DNA of 64,000 nt from Patagioenas fasciata (GCF_037038585.1 NC_092521.1:48834398-48898397); one strand, 5' to 3'. Positions 11,501 to 23,945 are shown, counted from the first letter of the stretch. Made by a program: numbers and translations. The notes: generated by a model not told the origin, from the letters alone.

Positions 11501-14500
11501 AACACAACAGTCCTTCACTGATGAAATAATATATAGTACCAAGATGGTGAATCTCAGAAAAATACAGGAGGAAGTGTTATTCAAATCAGAGCAGCAGACA
11601 CTTTTATTTGAGAACATTTTCAATATCCTTTTGTAGGAAGACATTTCTCAGGCTGTGTAGACATGAGTATATTTGCAGTGTGTGTAGATAAAAATATCTT
11701 CTATTTCATGAAGAATGATTCTTCTTGTGAAAAAACAAGGGTTAGAATACACAACACAACTGGATGTTCAAAAGAAATATTGAAAGAAATGGCGTGAGGT
11801 TTGAGCAATGAAAGACAGTGCAGGCTGGGAAGTTGGGTTTCAATCCTGACTCTCAGCTTTCTGAGTGTCCCTTCTCCGTGAAATGGTAAGGGTTTTTTAC
11901 CAGTGTTAATCAGAAATTAGGAATCACAATATTCGCATGGGGTAGGCAATTATTATCTTTCCTTGTTTTGCAGACATGTAAAAATGAAGTGTGAAGGTCA
12001 AGGGACTTGCTCAAAGTTAAAAAACCAAACACTGTGGTTCTGGCTGGTGTGCCTGCCATTAACCACAGTGCCATTCTTTCTCATGATTCCTCTGCTTCAA
12101 GGAGGGATGGTGCTTGAACTTGTGTTTGTATGGTACACTGACCATCTGTGGCACTGCTTACAGATTAATGCATACCAAATAGACAGTTATTTTAAAACAA
12201 ACAAACAAACCTCCACAACCAAAAAAAAAAAAAGCTACAGAGCTACAGAATAAAATTAGGTATTTTCTCTTACCTATAATAAACATGAGTTAGACCCCTT
12301 CAGTGAAAACAGTGTAGTACCTTTCAATCAGTGAGAGGAGGGAGTGTACAGTAGATAATCCCCTTTGTAAATTCGCAGCCTATTTTGTCCCATAGTAATT
12401 CATGAATGTAATGCATTCTCAAGTATTAATATTTTCTTTTCAAAATGGAACTCATGAATTTGTTTAAAAGTGTATGAATGTAGACAAACACAGATTTGAG
12501 ATATTTGTTAACCTAGAGTGCATTATGAATTTCTGTTTATTTTTTATTTACCAATAAAGTCATCTAATTTGAATTAAATGCTAATTGTGATTGAGGGAAA
12601 AATGCTTTGAGACCTTTAGAGACCTGACTGTCTCTTTCAAAGCAATTTGGGTGAAATTGAATTCTTCATGCCTGAAAATGCATTAATATTCTTCATCTGT
12701 ACCTAGTTTCATTTGAAATTTTTCTTACAATTTCTAAAAGAGCAAGATGTCTCGTTTATGCTGGAAGATGTGTGTTTATCTACAGACAAGATAGAAACGG
12801 ATTTTGTTTACCAGCAAAAAAATCCCTGTGGATCTTACGACAGCCACTAGTGTGGGAAATACGGCTTCATATGCAGAAGCACAGCATTACATTAAGGCCT
12901 TTCTCCTCAAAGGGGATGGCGAGTTTTGTGGAGAAGGAGTACAGTTATTATCTTCATTTTTACATTTCACTGTTTATAAATGCCCTGGGTGCCCTAGGGA
13001 GACCTGTCATGCTGCCAGCCCATCTCCTTCTCAGTCCTCCTGCAGTTACATTTGAAGCCAAGGCCAATTTTAGTGAAATTTGACACAGTTAGAAGCGCTC
13101 AGGAATGTGAAGGGTGGTAGCTAGTAGGGCGAAAACTTTGTCCTCGCTGGGCAAAAGGCAATTGATGGTATTTTAGCTCTGTATCAATTTCAGGAGAGAG
13201 CAGAGGGCTGCCCAGTGAGCACAAATGCAGGTGGTGAGCCACCACTTTGCCCACTACTGTCATATGGGTACAGGCAAGAACTGGAAGTGCTGGTCAGGGA
13301 GAAATGGGATGGGGAAACATGATTGAAATCCCTCTGAAATTAAGCTACCACTTGTGTCACCACTTGTAAGAACTTTTCATTGAGCAACTTGTTTGTAGCT
13401 TGATGTTTGCAATTGAAATTATTCCTTTAAAGTACTTGGGGAAAGGATTAGGAACCCAACTTGAAGCGTTTTGGGCTTAGAATCACATTGTTTCCTCGTT
13501 TTTATTGCCAATATCTTAATAGGCGTACAAACTCCACATTTGGCTACTCAGAACAAACATCTAAGAAACTGCTCCAGTAGCTATTGTAGTTTGGGGGGGC
13601 AGGTCTGGAAGGAAACTAAAGTGCCTAAATTGAACTCAAGTCCAGATCCATGCTCATTCATCATTGCTTATTTGTCACCTCCCAGAGGAGACAGCTGAGC
13701 CTCATAAACTTGTTCCTCTGTGGGTACAGATGTGCCCCAGTGTTGGCAGCACTGATCCAGCCCAGACACTTCTTATCTCAGTGTAATGGAAACTAAAAAA
13801 CGGCCATCTCACTGAGAAATCTCATACCTACCAGGCTAGATTGCATGAGGTACAGGTATGTCAGTGGTCTTCTTAACATGATGTTTGGATATCTGTGAAA
13901 ACTAAGTCGTTGACTGCCGGAGATAGGAAAGTACAAGTTCATTTTCTTCCTGCACCTAAGGTGATTCAGGCATACATTTTCTGCAGACTGTAAGACCCAT
14001 GTTATATTCATCCTGTATATAAAAGTGAACTAGAGAGAGAGGCTTGTCTGATGTCTGGTGGTTATAGCGCTCTCTGGAAAAGGAGAACCAGGGTTTCAGC
14101 CTCAGCTTTCAGCATGAGTTAACCTCCAGGGTTAATGACGAGCAGTTAGATCACCCTACCAGGAAATACATCTGCTCATATGGGGCAAGGGGGACCCAGT
14201 GTCCCCTGTGCAGTGTGGGTGTTGATCAGCAAGTGTCAGGACATGGTCCCTAATACCTCTGGATAAAAAGATGTTGGTGTCTAGCCTCAGGCATTGGCCC
14301 TTATCTTTAGGGAGAAAAACAAATGTTGTTTAAAGTATGAAATGTGCCCAAAAATAGCTGCCTGGCTTGAGTTGTGAACATGCAAGAGGCATTATTTATT
14401 TTCTTCTTCATAAAATTACAATGTGCATGAATCACCATGTGCTTGGAAGTAACGATTTTGAGAATTGCCTTTGTCAGCAGAGCAAGCTGTTTAGGTTATT

Positions 14501-15899
14501 TGACTTGCTTCTGTGTTTTAAGTTATGAAAAAATAGGCACATTAACGTTATTTAATGAACTCAGAGACCACTGTGTAATATATGGTGATTACCTGAAAGT
14601 GTCATCTTCAGATTTAAACTCCCTGTATAAATATAGTAAACCTACCAGTCAGTGGAACCCAAGAGTCTTTTTCTAATATTATTATTCATAAAATGAGGAT
14701 TGGATGCTTAGTTTGAGTCTATTTTGAATTTCAGGTTGTTTAAGCTCTTGTCTATGACACTTCTGTACAAAAGTAAGAGTGAGTGCTGATGAAGATTTCT
14801 GTCCACTGACCTAAGTTTTATTAGCAGAGTATACGCAGTGGAAGAGGATTGAGCTCAAAATTAAACACTGTTTGAACATACTGGTTTACATGTACCCAAA
14901 ATGAGTGCAACTGAATAGGAAGAAGGTTAAGCTAAATATGGCCAAGTGTTAAGCTGCCCATGGTCTGAAATTTGCCTTTTATTAACAGTGCATTTTAGCT
15001 ACACATCTAGAGACAAGCGCTTTGTGCAAACTGGGTTCAGACTCTGTCCAAACACAAATTTTCTGGGCTGCAATAGCTTATTTACAAGTCTGGAAGTTAC
15101 ATTGCAAAGAACCAGTCCCATTAAACTGTTGTCAGAAAGTTAGAGAAGTAATATCAGCATTGCACTCTCCAGAAGCCAATTTATCATTACCATCAATTGA
15201 CCTTGACAATGATTTCTTTATTAGTAATACGGGAATGGAGTACTTGTTTTTATTTTCAATACTTGGTTGCAGTTGTCTTCGTGAATCTTTACTCTGTCAT
15301 GCAAACTTGCATGCTATGTAGTTTCTGATAACAACAGCATCTTTATTGCTACTTTTTTCTATAATATTAACTGTTCCTTGATCTTTTTTGTCCTTCCCAT
15401 TTTGAGCATGTTTTGGAGAAACCAAATGTTTTAGCTGTGGGGATGGAAACAAAAGGGAGTTAATTCCAGACTTGAACAAGAATTGGCAAGTAAAATTAGA
15501 GATTAATTTCCTTCATCCAAGTTGCTGACCATATGAATCAGCTTGTGGAAGTGGCTTGTGCAGACTGTCTTGCCTCATTAGCATGGGTGACTTTGTGCTT
15601 TCTGTAGATGAAGGCAGAGGGCAGGGAGAGGAGGGGAGTCTTGTGCAAAGCCAACAGTCGTGTATCTGTGAGGGTCTCAGGCAAAGACAAATTAATGCCT
15701 CATGTCCCCTCATTAAATAGATGCAGGGCTACAACTATAATCCTGATAATGTTACTGTTTGTCTTACCTCATTGGGCCTTTCCACTCTTCCTATCACCTG
15801 TGAGCCTGGGTCATTCTCCAAAACCAGCTCAGGTTTGGTGATCTTATTTCAAATTTTTTCCACACCAGATTATTTCGTGGCATTTGGCCATGCTGCATA

Positions 15900-15932
<33 letters not shown>

Positions 15933-18900
15933 CATAATCATAATCATAATAATTTATTTCTCTATCCTTTCCCTCTTCACTCACTTTGTCTGTGCACTTG
16001 CACAGACTCCAGGTCACCCTGCAGTGAGATGCCAAGCTTTCTCCTAACAGATTCAAGGGGCAATAGTCACTGATTCACAAAGCTTGTTTTGAAAAGCAGC
16101 ATTTCATATGACTGGTATCTGTTAATTAAAATCAGTTCTCATTTGTGTCTGGCTCGATTTTCACAAATACCTCCCTTAAACTCAGTTGTATTTCAGCTAC
16201 AAACTATAAAGTTTGCCTCAGTCTCTGAAGGAAGTTCTGATCACCTCATATACTCATTTATTTCTTCTCTTTTTTCACCCAACTCGTTTACTAAATTTGC
16301 TTGGTACAAATATATGTATTTTAGGGATACATAACTAATAGGAAAATGTGATATCTGTTATAGTAAGGTTTTGCCTGTCAGGACTGATGGATCCACATAC
16401 AAAATACTCTTAGACCTTAATCCAGACAAAGGATAAGCTTGCTGCTATTTTGTGTTCTTTTGAGAACTTCAAGGGCAGAAAGAACTATGAAAGTCAAAGC
16501 ACAGTTGTTTCATTCTTTCTCTTCCATTTGGAATTGTGTGTGAACCACAAGGTACCTCTGACAGATGTACCTCCACTAAATCTGTGGTGTTCACAAGGAA
16601 TACATATGTTAACTCTGGCTTGTGAGGAATGTAGCCATGGTGTTTTGCCCTGAATAAATTAAATAAGCCAAAAATTCATCACTCCACTGGGAGGCGAGGG
16701 GTTAGTGGTGCCTTTCTCTGGAGTAGCTGTTTTAAGCACAAGTGGTAAATCGAGAGGTTTATCTGCACTGCACAGAAGGTGAAGCACCTCATCAGCAAAT
16801 ATTACCTGTCACTTGTGGCCAGCCTGGATAGTCTCTCCATTGGGAGCTCCTGTAGGGATTTGTTCAGCTCACCAACATTAAGCTACGCAGCTTCTATGAT
16901 ATAAGAAAGTTGTGAGGATCTTTACGTGTTAGGTCTGTAGCATTGCAGTAGAAAAGTCTGGCCATTCTGATTTATGCTTTGCAAATAGTCTTCTAGCACA
17001 AAAAAAAAAAAGTTAAGGATAATCCCTCCATTTGACAGACTTAAGAAAACTTGTACATACATGTGTAAGTATAGTTCTACATGTTTTTACAGCTCAAGTG
17101 AGGTCGCAATAGCTTCAGGCTTCACTGTCTTGCTGAAGATAGGAGTCATGCAAACTTTTCCTCGTATTTCTACTACGTATCAGTTCTGAGCCATCTGCCA
17201 CAATCATGGACATGCACTGAGGAAATCCTTCTAACTGTGTCCAATTATTTGAAAAACTTGATATTTTAAGCAAATTAGGTTTAGGCTGAAACTATGTATT
17301 ATCTTTTCAAAGACTCACGCATACCTACAAGTAAGAGGGTGTTTCTTTCATAGCCCTCCAGTATTCAAGCTGCCTTCATCTAAATACCTAAATTAAGTGG
17401 CTGATCTCCATGTGCTCCCTTTATCAATATGGAATCAAAGAGTGAATCAGAAAATGAGCTTTGTCTTAGAAAAGCCTTTCTCTGTCTGTTTTCTTTAGAA
17501 AGATCCTAGGGAAAAAAAGCAAGGTCCTGAATGTATACGGTCGTTATGACACATTCCCCATGTAAGAAGCAATGTAAAGAAATACGTTTACACAGTAAAA
17601 TAAAGTAGCTAGTGCGCTCAGTTCATGCTTAACTTTGGCACTGCCAAACACATTTAGTACTAAAGGACTGGGATGTAAGTGAAGATACAATATACTCCCA
17701 CCATATCTTTCACAGAAAAGCATGATAAAACAGAATATTTCTTTTCTCCACTATTCTTTCTCCAACATTTTCAGTTGGGCTCACTTAGTTTTATTAGTCT
17801 TGTTAAGAAAAATGAAGATCCAACACTAAAGCATTTAGGAAACACAGCACTGTCTGCACTGCAGGCCATTAAATTTTTGTAAATCAGCCCTGGAATATCA
17901 TCCTTTCCAATATATCATTATCTTTTTGCATGGTGGGTTGCTCTAATTGCAAACTGTCTAGATGAGATCCCACCTGTGCATAAAACCACCACAAAGCCTA
18001 ATTGGATGAGTCTTAGCCATTCTTGGCAGTAGTCAATCTCTTCTACCCCAGTGGCTTCTAAAGGTATTAAAGGACAGCTTCCATGTGAGCAAAATAAGGT
18101 ATTGGCTACTTATTTTCATAGTGAGGAAAAATCCTTTTGTGGATGGGGGAGGAGCAGGAAATCTCCAGGAAAAAAAAAAAAAGGTCAAAAAAAAAAAATC
18201 CATGAACACATTAATGACTCAAAAATGCTTTTAATTTCAGCAGCTTTACTGAGTTGCCTGCCAGTAGCCAAACACCACACTAATACTCAGTTAAATTCTA
18301 TTTTTGCTTGTATTTAAACTAATTTTTAAATGTCTCTTCAGTTCTTGCCTAGCTAAAGGGAGACAGGAGCAATGCACATACTCTCCTAAACTGGACTCAG
18401 CACCATTTCTTAACTTCCTTTCAAATACGTTAATGTAAACAGAGAACAAGACACTCTGCATGATCACTGACAAGGGTGCCAGTAACCTTCACTGGATTTT
18501 TATTTTCATATGAAATGTACACAAGCTGCTGCATAGGTTGTCAGCATGTCTCAAGGACAGCCTTGTGTCTGTCCAAGGTGACTGTGGAGTTATCTCCCAT
18601 GCCATGGGAGAACTATGCAGCTGGTTCCCAGACTTAGCAGCTCTTTGGAAAGCCATGAATGGCCATCACTGCATTTGGTCACTGGTCTCAAGGAGTTTGG
18701 TAGGACGGTTTGCATGGAAAGACCTGAATCCAGAGTTAGTGACTGATATGGGATTACTCGTATGCTGCCTGTTGTTTGGTGTGTATTCAAGTGTTTTCCA
18801 AAATAATGGTGCTCAGCAGCTTGTGGGGTGAACTGTTGGGAGCGTAGATATAATAGACAATTTAAAAAAGAAAAAAGAAAAGTTTATTGCTTTTGCAAGT

Positions 18901-21900
18901 TTCGTCTTTTCCATTTCCTGTTGTAAAAAAAAAAAAAAAACAAAAAAAAAAAAAAAAAACAAAAACAGCATAACACATTCAGGTCTTTTAAGTGTCATAA
19001 AAACGCCATCGAAGTCACTGACACCAAAAGGAAGCCAAAGAAGATGCCTCACTTTGTGTAATCCTACTATCATCAAACATTAAGGCCCTTTCAGAATGGA
19101 TGGCTTTCAGCTCTCTCATGCACACAAGAGTGGTAGCAGCTAAATACACCAGACTGTTAAGTAGCTTTGCTTAAGAAATATGGCATTATCTATTCAGCAA
19201 TTTCTGTTAGTTTCTCAGAAAGCTTTCACGTTAGAAGTTTCTCATCAAATGGAAAGCTTGATTAATCCTTTCATTCATCTCACCTTTTCAAGACACTAAC
19301 CTAATTAGCCGGGCGGGTGTATAGGAGGGTTTAGTCTTTTTGGTTTTTTTTTCTTTTTTGAGTTAGAAAACTTCCATGGCAATGGAGCAGCCATTTATGC
19401 CTTTGAAAATCGTCACTATCCATTCCAATTCTTAGATATAGGAAGTTACAGCCAGCATTTAGTGCAAGCATACTATCCCTCATGGAGCTTCTAATAAAAT
19501 TTATTAACCAATACTGTCATGTTCACTACAGGATATGTGTTTTAATGGCAATAGGAAGTGGAGAGGGGAAGCAACAAACAGTATTTTATGTACTTAGATA
19601 AATCTTTTGTCCTCAGAACTTCCCATGTCATTGCTTTTTCCTTTTTTCTTTTTCCTTTTCCTTTTTTTTGGGGTGTTTTTTTCCCCTGATAGATTCTTTC
19701 TTCTTTTGTCTCATCTAACTTGGAGAGACCCCCTTTCACACGACTCCCAGTATGCATATATTGCTCCTTCAGGGTGTTACATGAGTTTTGTCTGAGTGGT
19801 TCTGCCCATCATTTTCTGTAGTCTTTAATCCCATGAAAAATCCTTCAGTAGTGGTTCCTACAGCTGCACTCAGAGTTTCTGAGACTAAAATGCAATCCTC
19901 TTCTGGTGTCTCCTTGGGTTATACCCTGAGGTTAGCCCTGGATCCCAGGCGGACTGTTTGAAATGAAACAAAACCAAGACCACATATGTTTCTGTCTGTC
20001 CTTTTCCCTCCTGGCCTTGTAGGACTAAAGCATCTTCTACTAGTTCAGGATGGCAGGCTGAGTTCAGAAGGCTGAACTTTCCTCTGAAATGTGGGGCTCA
20101 TTTTAGCAGCTTTGGTTTGAAATTCACACAGTTTAAGCATCTTTGCATTGAAATATCTCCTGAAATAGACTGCTAAATTCAGATTACATACCACAGGAAG
20201 TAATGAGGTACTGCTGCACTCTCTTGAATTGCCTCTTCAATGGTGAACACCAGTACAGTCACATATCACTGGAGACTGTCTTCTAAATTATAAAATTCTC
20301 CAAAGCTGCACCAATACCTTTGCAGTCTTTGGTTACTTTAGTATTGTAGTATAACTTTATTCCTGCTTCTCTTGAGCCTGGTATTGAGTGGTGGTTTTAT
20401 TTGTATCCCCTATTTTTCGTTTTCACCTTTGTAAGTTCTGGGTTTTCTTTTTAAGGTCAAAATATTTAATTTATTTGTAAGTCTGTGGTTCTGCAGTAAC
20501 ACTTGTAAGCCATCATTCACTGTGATGCTGAAATTCCCAATAGGCTCATAGTCATCCCATTTTACTGCTATTCCTACCTTCTGTTATTACACACTAACTA
20601 TGCTCCTGAATCCCTTTGGCCCTAGGACAGAACGAATAAATCTCTAGGCACATGTGTTTCATTTGTTTTAAAGAATGAAGTATCAGACAACAGAATTTAG
20701 AGATATATAAACTGACCATGTCAAACTGAAAGAATTCAAGTATCTTTTTCATCTCTGAAAACACCAACAGGACCTCTTTCTCAGATACACAAGTCCTGCA
20801 TGGCTCTGTTCTTTCATTTGCTTTCACCAGTACAAAAATCAGTTTACTCAGTTCACTGAAAACAAAGACCTAATCATCAGTGGTTTGCAGCAATACAGAA
20901 TATCCTGATCGCTCAGTTTTGTTTCTGTCATTGGAAATTATTACACTGCAAGATAGACTAACTTTTCTTGGAACTGTTTGTTTTTCTGTAGGCTTTATTT
21001 CACACTGGAATTCAAAATGTGTTCCATGCATTACTGTTTCTTACATTATTCCTCTGAATTGTTAACAGCCTTACTTGAGTCGGCCTATGAACTTTCCCAT
21101 CCCCCAAATCCACACTTATGGTCTGCCAGTCCACAAATCAACTTTCCAGTAAATGTTTAATCTGTTTATGGCAGAACAGTCTTTTCATGTAGGTTTCAAA
21201 AAAAGTTAGACTTATGAAAGCAGTCAGGCAATCTGTGTGTGTGTGTCTGTGTAACTGTTCAGCTATCTGGTATTTGTAACAAGATGTTTAAAAACCCGTT
21301 GACCAGCATCCCCCTCTCTCCAGCAGTATGATAAAAATGGGCAGTTGTATAGATGTCCCAATGCAGCAGGCTTGCCTACAGACAGGAGAAGAAAATCTAC
21401 AAGCCTTAGTAGACACAGAATCCACTCAGGAATGGGAGAGCAGAAATAGTCAAAGCGCAATAAACTCCCCAGTCAACTTGCATGATACAAGGCCCTGAAG
21501 AATTTGCTGGCAAACACCAATCCGAGCTTTGCCATTGCTACAGCTTGTAGATTGCATCATGGCTGGGGACATCAAAAGAGATGTTTGGGAGGAAAGTCTC
21601 ATCTTTTCACATTCTTTGCAGGGTCACTAGTTGATGTTTAGTTAGTTGATGTCGTTAATGTTGGTGTTTAAATAACTCAGATGGAATAGGCTCTAAAGGC
21701 ACCCGTTTTGCCTTATGAGCTGTGAAAGCAGCTCACTCAGATGCAACCACCCATATTTACCTGTAGTCCCATGCATCCCACTTCCATGATCTATCTGTAG
21801 GGGGACAGGAACTGGACCTTTTTGGAGGGGGGATTTAATCTGTCGCTACACCCCACTCAGGCCCGCTGACGTCAGCTATTTGGGACCCCTAGGTTGGTCC

Positions 21901-23492
21901 CCTGCCACCAGTGCTGACCTTGCACCCCCTGGGGGACAAGGCCTACTCCAAGTCACAGTGACGGCAGCAGATGTAGCAGCTGTTAGTGCGACCCTGCCAG
22001 TGTCACTCTAGAGAGCTGTTAGCAGCCATGCAACTCAACCGGTGCTGTCTCAGGGGAAAATGTGTTTGGTGGAGGAAAGCACCTGGCCACCCCTACCAGG
22101 ACTATCAGCCTACCTGTATGACCTTCTCTTGTCTCTTATAAAGTGTGGTTTAAGCTGTTTACTTTTGTAGGAAGATCTACTGTGCACTAGCAGGTAAGTT
22201 TCAGAAACACGTATTTAAGTAATTAGCCTAGCTTCTTCCTAAATTAGATGTATCAATCAAGTGCTTCAGAAGAGATTTTGTGGTATTAACTGGGGCTTGG
22301 TCACAAATACACACCACAATCCCTCCTGCTGATGGGAGCAGGCTGGGCTGAGTTGCTGCTGTGTTGTAAGCTCTGCTCCTTTTCATGTTTGCAGGATTTC
22401 ACATTCCCACCTCCGGGGACACCAAGGAGAGCAGCATGGAGCAGGATTGCTCCTCCTGGCCTCAGTAAGCACGAGATGGCCGTCTCAGGTGTCAAACACT
22501 GGCAGGGCAATGCTGACCCTTTCAGTGTGGTGGCTGCCTCCCTGGTGAGCCAACTGTCCGACCAGCAGAAGATGAATGAGTCACCTCTCGGCCAGTTCAG
22601 AGGAGTGTATTTACCTCCTGAGCTGCGCCCTTTAAACAAGTCGTTAGTCAAGGGTGGCGAGTGGAAGGACGTGGAGAACACCCAGGAAAAGCGCAGGTCG
22701 TTCCTGCATGACTTCTGTAAGAAATACAACAGCAGAAAGAAGCTGCAAACCCACCTCGTGCACCTCGTGTCAAGAATTTACGTGGAGGACAGGCACAAGG
22801 TCCTGTACTGCGAAGTACCCAAAGCAGGCTGTTCCAATTGGAAAAGAGTCCTCATGGTTCTCAATGGACTCGCTGCTTCAGCGCACAACATTTCCCATGA
22901 CGATGTGCACTATGGAAAACATCTAAGGAAACTGGACAGTTATGACCTAAAAGGGATATACACACGCTTGGACACGTACACCAAGATTATATTTGTACGT
23001 GATCCCATGGAAAGACTGGTATCTGCCTTCAGGGATAAGTTTGAACATCCAAACAGCTATTACCATCCAGTGTTTGGGAAGGCAATAATTAAGAAGTATA
23101 GACCCAATGCAAATGAAGAGGCACTGAAAACAGGATCAGGGGTTAAGTTCAAGGAGTTTATCCAATATTTGTTAGATTCCCATCGCCCAGTAGGAATGGA
23201 CATTCACTGGGAGCAAGTCAGTAAGCTCTGCTATCCCTGCCTCATCAACTATGATTTTATAGGAAAGTTTGAAACCCTGGAAGAAGATGCTAATTACTTC
23301 TTGCGGCTAGTAGGTGCTCCAGATGAGCTGAAGTTTCCTAAATTCAAAGACAGACATTCCTCTGATGAGAGGACAAGTGCAGAAGTAGTGAGGCAATACT
23401 TAAAGGAATTGTCTGTGGAGGAGAGGCAGTTGACCTATGACTTCTATTACTTGGATTACTTAATGTTCAATTATACCTCACCAGCTGTATAG
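2503..23492 (+). CDS. CHST9: CHST9, carbohydrate sulfotransferase 9 (3' part: two exons)
   Basis: Golgi type II membrane enzyme that moves sulfate from PAPS to the 4-hydroxyl of terminal GalNAc on N- and O-glycans (family knowledge). Coding parts seen here are about 2503-2528 and 22395-23492, separated by a 19.9 kb intron. The terminal exon is collinear with the human protein from the stem region to the C-terminus. The exons for the cytoplasmic tail and signal anchor are not found in positions 1-2502 and should lie upstream of the window. The human protein is about 443 residues; about 373 are encoded here. CHST8 is the closest paralogue. I prefer CHST9 because of the match along the whole catalytic domain and because AQP4 lies next door, as in mammals. 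Confidence 0.93.
2529..5789. other. CHST9 last intron, 5' segment, no recognised feature
   Basis: Intronic by position between the two CHST9 exons. I see no coding exon, RNA gene or named repeat before the retroviral remnant that begins at 5790. Confidence 0.6.
5790..5960 (-). repeat. ERV 3' LTR end fragment (minus strand)
   Basis: Aligns by eye with 7273-7437 and then diverges. Only about 170 bp of LTR is recognisable, so the rest was deleted or has decayed. Confidence 0.6.
6480..6950 (-). repeat. ERV internal region with degenerate short-period repeats
   Basis: GC-rich stretch with repeated phrases of the type CTGCTCCA...GGGTCC and CATGGGCTGCAGG, giving a loose minisatellite look. It sits between the two LTR copies, upstream of the primer-binding-site-like sequence. 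Similar phrases are, from memory, widespread in bird genomes. A 129-codon open frame runs on the minus strand at 6734-7123. Confidence 0.5.
7273..7855 (-). repeat. ERV 5' LTR copy (minus strand)
   Basis: Starts with TGTTATGCTTTAACC, includes a conserved block around 7610-7650 with the wording GGTATGGAATATCC, and runs to about CCAGAATAACTGTCA. It is the longer of the two LTR copies. The high-coordinate boundary is uncertain by about 15 bp. Confidence 0.65.
8262..11230 (-). mobile_element. CR1 LINE, near-complete ORF2, degenerate, minus strand
   Basis: Reading the minus strand from 11230 down to 8262 gives, in order, CR1 ORF2 endonuclease remnants (10463-11215, including [10 protein letters not shown] where SDHEMVE is expected), the linker (about 9770-10240, with EDWKKAN-like and [15 protein letters not shown] wording), reverse-transcriptase motifs (KGKSCLTSL and LKFSKAF at about 9310-9440; the later B-C region at 8960-9200) and the CR1 3' end (8262-8480, terminating near ATTGTATGATTCCA). 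Many stops and frameshifts make it inactive. An inverted CR1 segment interrupts it at 9440-9710. Confidence 0.88.
9440..9710 (+). mobile_element. Inverted CR1 reverse-transcriptase segment inside the minus-strand CR1
   Basis: Reads as CR1 RT domain B-C on the plus strand: GGAGACCAGTCACCAGTGG, then TTTAACTTCATT, then ACCCTCAGCAAGTTG, then CTCATGAAGTTCAGCAAAG. The surrounding element reads on the minus strand and holds its own copy of the same region at 8960-9200. About 20 codons of the host CR1 appear replaced at the junction. Confidence 0.8.
11451..11636 (+). other. Exon-like open frame in CHST9 intron (unproven)
   Basis: A strong acceptor-like tract, TTTTCTTTCTTCCAG, ends at 11450 and is followed by 61 open codons before TAG at 11634-11636. 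The phase matches the CHST9 micro-exon, so it could act as an alternative terminal exon truncating the protein before the catalytic domain. I do not recognise the peptide (it starts [15 protein letters not shown]), and no AATAAA is obvious just downstream. Confidence 0.2.
11815..12085. repeat. Ancient MIR/L2-like fossil
   Basis: At 11945-12080 the wording TTATTATCTTTCC...GTCAAGGGACTTGCTCAAAG...CCATTAACCACAGTGCC resembles the antisense tail of amniote MIR/L2 elements. At 11820-11890 a sense-like part includes CCGTGAAATGGTAAG. Match by memory only. Confidence 0.4.
15909..15951. repeat. Microsatellite (TA)11 followed by (ATCATA)n
   Basis: Eleven TA dinucleotides at 15909-15930, preceded by A8 and followed by about three ATCATA units. 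Confidence 0.95.
18925..18965. repeat. Poly-A rich tract
   Basis: A16, C, A18, C, A5. No retrocopy body was recognised next to it. Confidence 0.9.
21770..22110. other. GC-rich patch before CHST9 terminal exon
   Basis: Clearly richer in G+C than its surroundings and contains a few CpGs and a TGACGTCA palindrome (about 21868-21875), which is a CRE-type site. No repeat family or exon recognised. Confidence 0.35.
22395..23492 (+). CDS. CHST9: CHST9 terminal coding exon, sulfotransferase domain
   Basis: Encodes 365 residues up to the TAG at 23490-23492. The acceptor is TTTCATGTTTGCAG. The open frame extends upstream to an ATG at 22332, but that stretch is intronic. The first ~80 codons are a variable stem. 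From PLNKSLVK (about 22629) onward the protein closely follows the vertebrate enzyme. The 5'-phosphosulfate loop [11 protein letters not shown] lies at about 22815-22850 and the 3'-phosphate motif [16 protein letters not shown] at 22995-23042. Sequons N-I-S (about 22888) and N-Y-T near the C-terminus are potential N-glycosylation sites. No frameshift or internal stop is seen, so the gene looks functional. Confidence 0.96.
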   Translation, partial: DFTFPPPGTPRRAAWSRIAPPGLSKHEMAVSGVKHWQGNADPFSVVAASLVSQLSDQQKMNESPLGQFRGVYLPPELRPLNKSLVKGGEWKDVENTQEKRRSFLHDFCKKYNSRKKLQTHLVHLVSRIYVEDRHKVLYCEVPKAGCSNWKRVLMVLNGLAASAHNISHDDVHYGKHLRKLDSYDLKGIYTRLDTYTKIIFVRDPMERLVSAFRDKFEHPNSYYHPVFGKAIIKKYRPNANEEALKTGSGVKFKEFIQYLLDSHRPVGMDIHWEQVSKLCYPCLINYDFIGKFETLEEDANYFLRLVGAPDELKFPKFKDRHSSDERTSAEVVRQYLKELSVEERQLTYDFYYLDYLMFNYTSPAV

Positions 23493-23945
23493 CACCAGAA
23501 TAGCTTCAAGCTTCTATTAGATATTTATGATTTTGGAATTCAAAACAACTGCTTTGATATTAGCCCTGAAAGGAAACAAAGTTACTGTTAAGTGGAGTTT
23601 TCCTGACTTAGAGGGTTATTTTATAAGCTAGAGTGACATCAATTGACATTAAATTATAGGAGAACGCACCACAAAAAAAAAAAGACCTGTAAACAGCATA
23701 AATTGCACTAAAATGGCTGAAAAAGCTGCTTTTACCGTTATGGATTATACTGTGGAAGTGGTAGCACAGCCAGCTGTTGCATTAGCTTACCTAATGTTCT
23801 TTCAATGGTTTAAGAAAAAAGCATTCAGAGTAGCATGATTCTTTTTCTGTGTGTCTGCTTTAGAAATTGTTTTCAAAACTATTTTTGAATGTATTTTTTA
23901 CTTTCTGTCACTTTTTATTAATAAAGAAGCATTGGCTAATTTTCT
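23493..23945 (+). other. CHST9: CHST9 3' UTR
   Basis: AT-rich sequence between the stop codon and the first strong polyadenylation signal. The 3' end is inferred from the AATAAA at 23920-23925 and was not observed directly. Confidence 0.7.
23920..23925 (+). terminator. CHST9 polyadenylation signal AATAAA
   Basis: Canonical hexamer 428 bp after the CHST9 stop, in an AT-rich context. Cleavage is expected about 10-30 nt downstream. Confidence 0.7.

Larger units (their letters stand above)
11640..22394. other. CHST9 last intron, 3' segment
   Basis: Mostly AT-rich with no convincing coding sequence. It holds the MIR-like fossil at 11815-12085, a faint MIR-like phrase near 14050-14130, a TA microsatellite (15909-15951), A-rich tracts (18171-18202, 18925-18965) and a GC-richer patch at 21770-22110 that I cannot identify. 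Confidence 0.6.

Noticed and set aside
19300..19330. Phrase AGCCGGGCGGGTG resembling an Alu sequence
   Set aside because: Only about a dozen bases match, there is no Alu body or tail, and Alu is absent from birds.
22332..22394. ATG and hydrophobic frame ([12 protein letters not shown]) continuous with the CHST9 terminal exon
   Set aside because: It lies upstream of a good acceptor (CTTTTCATGTTTGCAG) at 22394. The protein family has its signal anchor in separate upstream exons, so this is most likely intron read-through of the frame.
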